Assembly (NCBI GenBank): GCA_030704615.1
Contig: CM060734.1
Location: 45,090,042 to 45,154,041, forward strand
From: Takakia lepidozioides
Taxonomy: Eukaryota; Streptophyta; Takakiopsida; Takakiales; Takakiaceae
Length of the DNA: 64,000 bases
Direction of reading: 5' to 3'
Shown here piece after piece: positions 57,486 to 64,000 of the stretch; within the stretch, counting starts at the first letter, position 1; each line of letters begins with the position of its first letter. A model generated the notes under the pieces. The model made no database searches, had not been told where the DNA came from, and saw only the letters and a program-made list of their open reading frames with translations. The position numbers were made by a program, and so were the translations under genes.

Positions 57486-59017
57486 CATGGCCGCTCTGGC
57501 AGTTTAACCATTTCTCCAAGGGGTTTAGCCACGCCAAGCTAGGGTTTGTGTCTCTTGGACTCTAGGCTTCTTTCCACCAAGCTATGGTGGCTGTGAGGAA
57601 ATCAGCAAGGTATCCTTGCTCTTTCGGCTCCCACACACCACCATAGTAGCCCTAAGTCATGAGGTGGTTGCCACAAACCAAGCCTTCTTTCTCACTTAGC
57701 CTCCCCAAACACGCCACTAAACTCAATGGCAAACAACCAAGCCCTGCTGGTTCCCAGCCCTTGTGAGCACTCATTCAAGCACTCTCATTGGCCATAGTAT
57801 CTGTCTTAGAGCCTATTCCAGCCCTCTACACCTGTTGCTTCAAGAGTTGCGCTCCCTTCAAGCTTGAAGTTGAAACCCCAACTCACATAGGCCCTACAAG
57901 TGCTTTTCTTTCACTCCAAGTGGAAACCAGCCCTAGACCTTCCGTTCTAGCTCTCTAAGGCTTGAAAACAAGAGCCTCAATGGGCTGAAGGCATGCTCCA
58001 CACATGCCCCACTCTCACCATAAGAGAATCAGCTCCTTTGCTTCATTTCTTGCACCCACAAACCTGAAAATACAAGCTTCAGCAGGCTGAAAGCATGCTC
58101 TACATGCCCTACAGGGAAACCAGCCCCTTCCTTCCTTCCTTGCACTCCCACACCTAAAAGTGCAAGCCTTCACCAGGCTGATAGCATGCTCCACACATAC
58201 ATTGCCCTCACATAAGGGAAGTCAGCCCTTCCCTCTTCCTTGCTTGCCCTCCAAGCTTGAAGATGGAAGCTTCAATGAGCTGAATACATGCTCCACACAT
58301 GCAACCTCTTCACACAAGAGATATCAGCCCCCTATCTTGGCTCCTTGGCTCCTTGATGCTCTCTAAGACAAGACTAAGCACTCCACAGCCTTTGCCAAGC
58401 TCCTGAAACCCTAAGGCTTACATTTCCAGCCACAAGACACTTCTCTTGTGGTGCAAGAGCTCTTCTTCCAAGCTCTGAAACCCTAGGTGCACATTCCATG
58501 GCCTTGCCGCACCTCTTAGCTCCTGTTCCAGCCCTGCTCTTGCCATGACAAGAGCCCTCTCAATGCTGAAGCTCGAGATTGAAACCCAATCTCACCATAC
58601 TCCACAAAGTGCATTGATTTGCCCCAAGCCAAATCAGCCTTTTCGTTTGGTCTTGCAATCCTTCACACAATGAAAGCTCGCATTCCCAAGTCCAGTTCTC
58701 AGCTTTGCCACCAAAGCCACTATAACCTGCTCTTGACTGGTCCTCTTCCCAATCGTGCTTGCTCATGCATGTACACAATCTGGAACCATCAAGGTGCTCT
58801 GGAATTACCTGCAGCATGGTGCTTTCATCTCTGAAGCTGAAGATCGAATGCCAAGGTCTACCACCTCGTAACCCACATCGCCTCCGCTTCTAACAACCAA
58901 GAGCTCCACGGTGCTCCTTGCATAACAACCTGGTTTCTCTCATTCTCAAGCAAAAACCACAAGTGCTACAACTAACTCGTATCTGGCACTCATAGATACG
59001 AGCTCACCTTTCTCGAG
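57486..59017 (-). other. Non-coding leader of the gypsy element
   Basis: Stop-rich sequence with recurring blocks (GCATGCTCCACACATG-type, AAGCTTGAAG, AGAGCTCTT) that also occur in reverse complement at 22.3-23.6 kb. A primer-binding site complementary to a common tRNA 3' end (TGG...) was looked for next to the LTR and not found. Confidence 0.6.
58976..59002. other. Perfect hairpin next to the 5' LTR
   Basis: CTCGTATCT (58976-58984) and AGATACGAG (58994-59002) form a 9-bp stem with the loop GGCACTCAT. It lies 15 bp from the LTR, where a primer-binding site would be expected. Confidence 0.6.
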
Positions 59018-59344
59018 TGATAAAGAAGAGGAATACAAGCACAAGCTCATGCGAGCTCACAAAGCTGAAGCATAAACTCAGGCATATATAACCTCATCAC
59101 TCAAATACAAGTCAAGCCAAGTGCACCCCACGCCATGGGGAATCCACACTACGGCGCCATAGCTAGGCGCGGTGAGGCTCAACTCGAGAAAGGTGAGCCT
59201 CCCGCGCTTGCCGTGAAGATAACCACTCCAGGGCCTAAATCTGCCTTGACCCCTGGATTGACACTTGGGCCAATCCCAAATATCAATATGTAAAAGCTAG
59301 CTATTTCCTAGCTAGTTTCACACTAGTGGTAAAATAACTTGACA
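59018..59344 (-). repeat. 5' LTR (segment L, right copy)
   Basis: Counterpart of 48410-48735, directly flanked on its outer side by AGTG and the MULE-1 sequence. On its inner side it meets a CTCGAG and the hairpin at 58976-59002. Confidence 0.9.
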
Positions 59345-59661
59345 AGTGTCTCCGCAGACAAGAACACACATTACCACCTAACAAGAATTGAACATCAAAC
59401 CTCATACATCTTACTCGTTGCTCTTAACCATCACACTATCCGTTGCTTTCTAAAACCTTGGAACTATTTAATCTTTTATCTGCATTATCAGCACCTATAG
59501 ACAGGTCATGGGCCCCTCTGGGCTGGGACCTACCACAGAGGACCCGCTTGCCCGGACCCACCAGTAGACCCTCCAACAGGTAGAGCTAAACATGGGCCCC
59601 GCCATAGGCACACGTATGTGCGTTGACGGTGCTATTATCCTACAATGAGAGCAGAAGATTG

Positions 59662-62159
59662 TAGGCCCATGTACCTTTTTGCAGATGTAAGAAAAAAAAT
59701 GCATGTAATATCCATAGAAACTAACATATGGTGCATTATGCATCTATGGGTTCTCAAGAAAAAAAGAGAATATATCTGTAGAATTCATAGTGATAGCACA
59801 ACACATTTGGTCTTGAGTTTTCCTCCAAAGGTTCTTAGGGAACCATGAAAATGACAAACGTTTTGTATAAACATTGGTACCTTGTAAAATATGTGCAATA
59901 TGAAATTATGATAATTGGATTTTTACTATATTATATTTTGAAGATATAAGCATAAAAGTTGGACAAAATGAAGAGCCGTCTTGCAGCTTGATGCACATTA
60001 GCCAAAGCCACTTGCAAGGCTTTGAAGATGGAGGCATGTGCTCTGTCCTCTCTCTCACAATAGAGGAGGTACTTTCTCAACTTGCTGCCTACTAAGGTCA
60101 ACCGGGAGCTGCTCCATAGCCTTGCAATTTGCCATGAAGCTCTCGTCTATGATATCAACACTGTCTTTCAATACATTTAACCCCTGATCCAAACTCATAA
60201 ACCCCCTCTAGCCACCTGAAATTAAGGAATCAATTGAAGGAAGTGACAGTCTAAGAATGTACTCACCAAACAACATTGCACTGCTGATGAAGCTGCGTAA
60301 GGCCTCCTTGTCTGCAGCCAAAGTGCTTTACTGTCGGAGTGATACCATGATCTTGACTCAGAGCACACGGGGCGTGCAACTCGGCAAAACCCAAACTGGG
60401 TATGAAACTAGTTTGACGAAAACTAGGGACGAGTACCCCGAGTTTGGCCAAAAGTGGGGACGAGTTAACAAATTGGGTACCAAACTCATACAAAGGAGAA
60501 AAACGCGGGATGAAACTAGTTTTCTCACCAAATCTTTATGGATAACTTTAATAAATTGCATCTATAGACTGCAAGTTTCTAGTTTCTACCCTTCCAGAAG
60601 TAAAAGTCAATTATGTATCTGTTATGTTTACACCTATATATGCATATATTCCAAGAAAGGAAACCTGGGAGCAATAGCCCACCTACATATTCATTCTGAT
60701 ACTGGAAGTCTTTTGAACTGGTTAATTAATAGTCAATAATTCATTAATGAGTAGTTGGTTCAATCACTAGGGAACGTGAAAATGAACTTGTGAAAATGAA
60801 CTTTTGAAAACTCTACAGTTAGTGAATGGAAGATACTTTATATCATAAATAAATATACATAAACAAGTGACTTGAACATGACCTCAATGGATTTTCTATC
60901 ACATTCTCAGATAGATATGTTCTACCGTAATTTTATACAATATAACTACATTATTATCAATATTATAAGATACAATTTTTAATAGAAACATTTCCTAAAA
61001 TTTGATTTGTTATTAGCTTTCAACCATGTAGGACAAGCGCGGCCTTTCAGTGGACAACAATTCCTTTACACTGAAACGTCAAATGAAAAATTCAGTTCTT
61101 AGCTGCATCCACTGAACCCTCCCCCACCCCCCAACTGAACAAAAAAAAAGAAAAAAGAAAAATCCTGCTACTAATTCTGGATGTTTTTGGGTGTTTTTTT
61201 TGTGCTTAGAAGGATACCAAAGTTGAAAATTAAAACTTATGGCTGTGGGTGCAAGAAAATAAAACATTCTCATATCCGAGAGCGCTAGTCTCCTTCACCA
61301 TCATATCTGAATTTATTTCGACAGCTATATTTCAACTTAAAAACAATATCATGGATGCAAAACCTAATAACTTTATAATATTACAAAAAGGAAAAACAAC
61401 AAGCTAATACCACTCAGCGACCCCCTAAACTCGCTGCACGATAAACACAACTAATACATTGATCAACATGGGATTACCCATAGGGCACAATGGGGAAGAA
61501 GCTGGTATTTTTTCATTTCTCATATAATTGGTCATACCCAAGAGCACAGAATGGATGGAAAGGAAAGGCGATAGGTCTCTCTTTTGCCAGTGACATTTGA
61601 TACACTCTGTTTAAAAAAAAAAATTGAAATTAAAAGGGGAGGAAGCCCTGTACTTCATATTAATAGAGGTGTCCTGGAAAAAATAACCAGGACAGGGGGC
61701 CATGAGGCTTACATCTTGGTACACTCTTGAACCGAAGATTTTTTCTATTAAATTTTATTGTATTTTAGCTGATATACTTCTCACAAACTATCCCGACCGA
61801 GGAGAGGAAGGGAACAAGCTAGTGACATTGCGGCTAATTCCGTAAAAATGGGCGTGATATAGCGGCCCTTGTTTATGTATTGAGTCATTAACGTCTACAT
61901 ACTTCGTTCACCAAGTATATGTCATTACAAGCCTCCGAATACTAGATCGATGTACACATTTGGTGTTAGCAACAAAACGCTCATATTAGTTGTATACTTC
62001 GAACAAGGGGGGTAACTCTTTTAAAAATAAAAATAAAAACTCATTTGCCATCACTGTGAATGGATGGATGTTACCTTTTATCCTTCCTACATTTTACCAT
62101 AAGAGGAAAATAATAATAATACTTTCTTTACAATATGAACAAAAGAGAAAAAGAAAATC
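59662..62159. other. No gene recognised
   Basis: Short frames on both strands, the longest 60257-60739, lack motifs. Around 60380-60520 several GAAACTAGTTT and GGGACGAGT blocks recur but do not form clear TIRs. Confidence 0.45.
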
Positions 62160-62470
62160 ATCGGCTATCCTCAATCTGCACAGCCGTCCCTTAGACGCGC
62201 CACGTGGGCCGTACAAGACCGACGATGCCCAGATAATGTTTCGACCTTGGATAGGGCTCCATCACCGAAGGCCGTTAGATTTCAGATCCGGCAGTTGTGC
62301 GAGGGCCACGCTTATCGAATCGGGGCCATTGAAAGAGAAGTTATCGGGTCAGCGCCAATGGCCACCACCCGCCGCTCTCTATCTATCCGTCCGGATAAGC
62401 TTCCCTTCGACGGCCCATATAAATCAGAAAAATAAAACTGAAAATAAATAGAGTTTAGAAAATAAATAAA
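62160..62470 (+). promoter_or_regulatory. Promoter-like stretch
   Basis: A G-box-type CCACGTGGGCC at about 62201-62211 is followed by a GGCCCATATAAATC at about 62412-62425, which combines a site-II-like GGCCCA and a TATA-type ATATAAAT. The arrangement suits a plus-strand plant promoter. The gene it would drive is not resolved downstream. Confidence 0.3.
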
Positions 62471-64000
62471 TAAACCAAAACCTGCAGAGAAAAGAAAAGA
62501 AAAATATTAAAGTTGAAAAGAAAAAGAAAAGAACTACTTCGCGTGGACATGGGTACGTGGCGAGAGATGGTTGGGGGACACCGCATGGAGGAAGGTGGCA
62601 GGGCATGAGATGGGGATGGGCATACATAGCATGGCAGCGCCCGTTGCGCGATCTCGCACCAGCCAACGCGAGAGAAGGCTGACCTTTCGGATTCGGCACG
62701 GGCTTTTGGAGGCTTGGATTTCGGGAGGGGAGCTGCATTTGGAGTGGCTCCAAATCTTCCAGACTGTGTCTTCATTCTTTGACTTGGAATGCTGTGGTCC
62801 ACAACAAGGATTTGGTCTTGCCAATTTGGAGGTAGCGCCGCTGTAATCTCTGGCTACGCTTCTCGCAGAGCTGTAAATCTGTGTTCGCGGACGCTATTCC
62901 GAGCTCTGGCAACACATTCTACTGTTGGGGCTAAAAACAGTAGATGTGGCAGCGACGTGGGGAGTACACTGAAGGTGTCAGGGAGCCGTCCAGTAATCAG
63001 AAGCCTTGTCCGAGCCCCCACTGCTGTTCTTCGATTTGAAGTTGGCGAGAGGATGAACATGTCACGAAATGCTACTGTTGTTCTGTCAAGAATTTTTCTC
63101 TGACAAATTTAGACACGAGTCGGATTGATGGGGAGGGCCACTAAGGCGGTCAACCAATCACCGGCGCCTTGGATTCATTTCCAAACTTTTTCATATTTAG
63201 ACTCGAGCTCTATTTTTCTTTATGAGATTTTGTTTCTCCTCTTGGGCACAATGTTACCTTTGTTACCGTAACCCGACTTGGGTCTATTTATAAAACTATG
63301 CGGAACAAGATGATTTGCGAGGAGTTCTGCGGCCTTCTGCCTCATGTTTGCGCGTGGACAGCCGTTAGATGTTCGCTGAATATCTGGAGTATTTTGAATG
63401 AACTTTAAGAACATTGACCACGGTAAAAGTGTAGCGGCAGGAGAGGTGTACTGGGCCTACACAGCCACACAAGACCAAAGGGAAAAGATACAGATACCGT
63501 ACAGAGTGGGTTGGATCGCCAGCTGTAGTGTTGAATTGATTACTCGTAACCGAGGCTAATCGGTAGAAGTCACAAAAAGGCGACAAATGGGGCATGTAGG
63601 AAAGTTCGTAAAAGACTTGTTTCTCATTCCATTTTCTCTTTCTACGTATTTTAGCAGTGTCTTGTGCACCAACTCGTGGAGCACTCGATCTCGGTGGTGG
63701 CCCATGGAACGTGACCTTTCAAGAGAACCTATAATTCGGTTGGCCAAACGCCTCCCCTGGAATGGCCCTGTGGTATGGGGAGAGGCGTTAGCGTTAGTAA
63801 CTGTGCGAAATCAGCTCGACAGGAAAGGTGTGGCCCTCGTCATGTGACATTAATAACCGTCATCATTGGGTTCTCCTACAATATCTTCCCAGGAGGTTAG
63901 TTGGGTCAAGTATTTTGTGAATTTGCAAGGAATGAAGGTAGCTGCAGGCCAAAGGTCAAGATTAAGACCAAGAGTGACATTGGCCGGCCATTTATCTTCT
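62471..64000. other. Unresolved open frames, possible partial gene
   Basis: Plus-strand frames at 62571-62846 and 62789-63103 are longer than expected for the composition. The latter (SGYASRRAVNLCSRTLFRAL...) is Arg/Ser/Ala-rich like an organelle-targeting peptide. At 63587-63847 another frame is open. No domain or convincing splice chain was found, and the window ends here. Confidence 0.2.

Larger units (their letters stand above)
48232..59344 (-). mobile_element. Ty3/gypsy-type LTR retrotransposon with DNA methyltransferase and PHD finger
   Basis: Minus-strand order: 5' LTR (59344-59018), leader with hairpin and minisatellite, gag with two zinc knuckles, protease, C5-cytosine methyltransferase, reverse transcriptase/RNase H, integrase, PHD finger, polypurine-like tract, 3' LTR. 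A 4-bp direct repeat AGTG flanks the unit (48228-48231 and 59345-59348), and the captured host frame is continuous when one AGTG is kept. The RT-RH-INT order and RT motifs place it in Ty3/gypsy. The coding region carries at least seven single-base frame breaks, so this copy as written is not autonomous. The left end has an unusual extra segment (see 48232-48409). Confidence 0.93.
45605..59652 (-). mobile_element. MULE-1 copy 3 carrying a captured gene fragment and two nested insertions
   Basis: A perfect 9-bp repeat AGAAGATTG flanks the outer ends (45596-45604 and 59653-59661), 14 kb apart. MULE-1 homology, all on the minus strand, is distributed in order: the right-end TIR and minisatellite at 45605-45843, the middle at 47783-47924, and the left part with TIR at 59362-59652. 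Between these lie a TIR-bounded insertion (45844-47782), a spliced host gene fragment (47925-48231 plus about 59345-59361) and the gypsy element (48232-59344). The matching duplication and complementary pieces make one nested element far likelier than three independent fragments. Confidence 0.88.

Noticed and set aside
56455-57565. Plus-strand open frames up to 285 codons with HSPSQPVTA-type repeats
   Set aside because: The decamer minisatellite keeps several frames open at once; the protein is just the DNA period, and the strand is opposite to the element's genes.
60257-60739. Plus-strand 160-aa frame
   Set aside because: No recognisable domain, biased by short recurring DNA blocks, and no splice or promoter context.

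Overview
The window looks like nuclear DNA of a land plant. It holds a multi-exon gene with canonical GT-AG introns for an ANTI-SILENCING 1 (ASI1/IBM2/SG1)-type BAH+RRM protein, a family I know only from plants. Most of the rest is layered transposable elements: Mutator-like, hAT, CACTA, L1-like LINEs and Ty3/gypsy. I see nothing bacterial or organellar. I cannot name the species; a non-angiosperm lineage would fit but is not shown.

Layout. 0-3.7 kb: an LTR terminus, a Mutator-like element (MULE-1, 237-986, 9-bp target duplication), a SINE-like fragment and a LINE scrap. 4.08-13.40 kb (+): the ASI1-like gene, nine exons in consistent phase, 836 aa, with a duplicated LINE 3' fragment in its third intron. 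13.4-20.6 kb: mostly unexplained sequence with an 83-bp tandem repeat and two CpG-rich patches. 20.6-23.7 kb: a hAT MITE and a partial LTR element related to the large one further right. 24.3-25.6 kb (-): a two-exon gene for a secreted protein with eight mature cysteines. 26.8-29.5 kb: a second MULE holding a poly(A)-punctuated tandem array split by a hAT element. 30-32 kb and 35.3-39.4 kb: decayed L1-like LINEs, the second split by a 1,300-bp CACTA element. 39.4-43.8 kb: a gag scrap and a foldback. 43.86-44.62 kb: an intact MULE-1 copy. 45.605-59.652 kb: a third MULE-1 copy, bounded by identical 9-bp repeats about 14 kb apart and blown open by nested insertions. 59.7-64 kb: no convincing gene, one promoter-like stretch.

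The most remarkable object is the 11.1-kb Ty3/gypsy-type element at 48.232-59.344 kb (- strand). Besides gag, protease, reverse transcriptase/RNase H and integrase, it encodes a C5-cytosine DNA methyltransferase between protease and reverse transcriptase (motifs I, IV with PCQ, VI, VIII, X) and a PHD finger at the end of the integrase. Its leader carries a ~0.9-kb CpG-containing minisatellite. The LTRs differ at about three places, yet the coding region has many single-base frame breaks. Retrotransposons carrying DNA methyltransferases have been reported from charophyte algae and dinoflagellates (de Mendoza and colleagues, 2018); a copy in a land-plant-like genome, also carrying a PHD finger, deserves attention. 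The element lies inside a host gene fragment captured by MULE-1, and the fragment's reading frame continues across the insertion site.

Gene calls come from reading frames, splice signals and remembered family motifs; no database search was possible.
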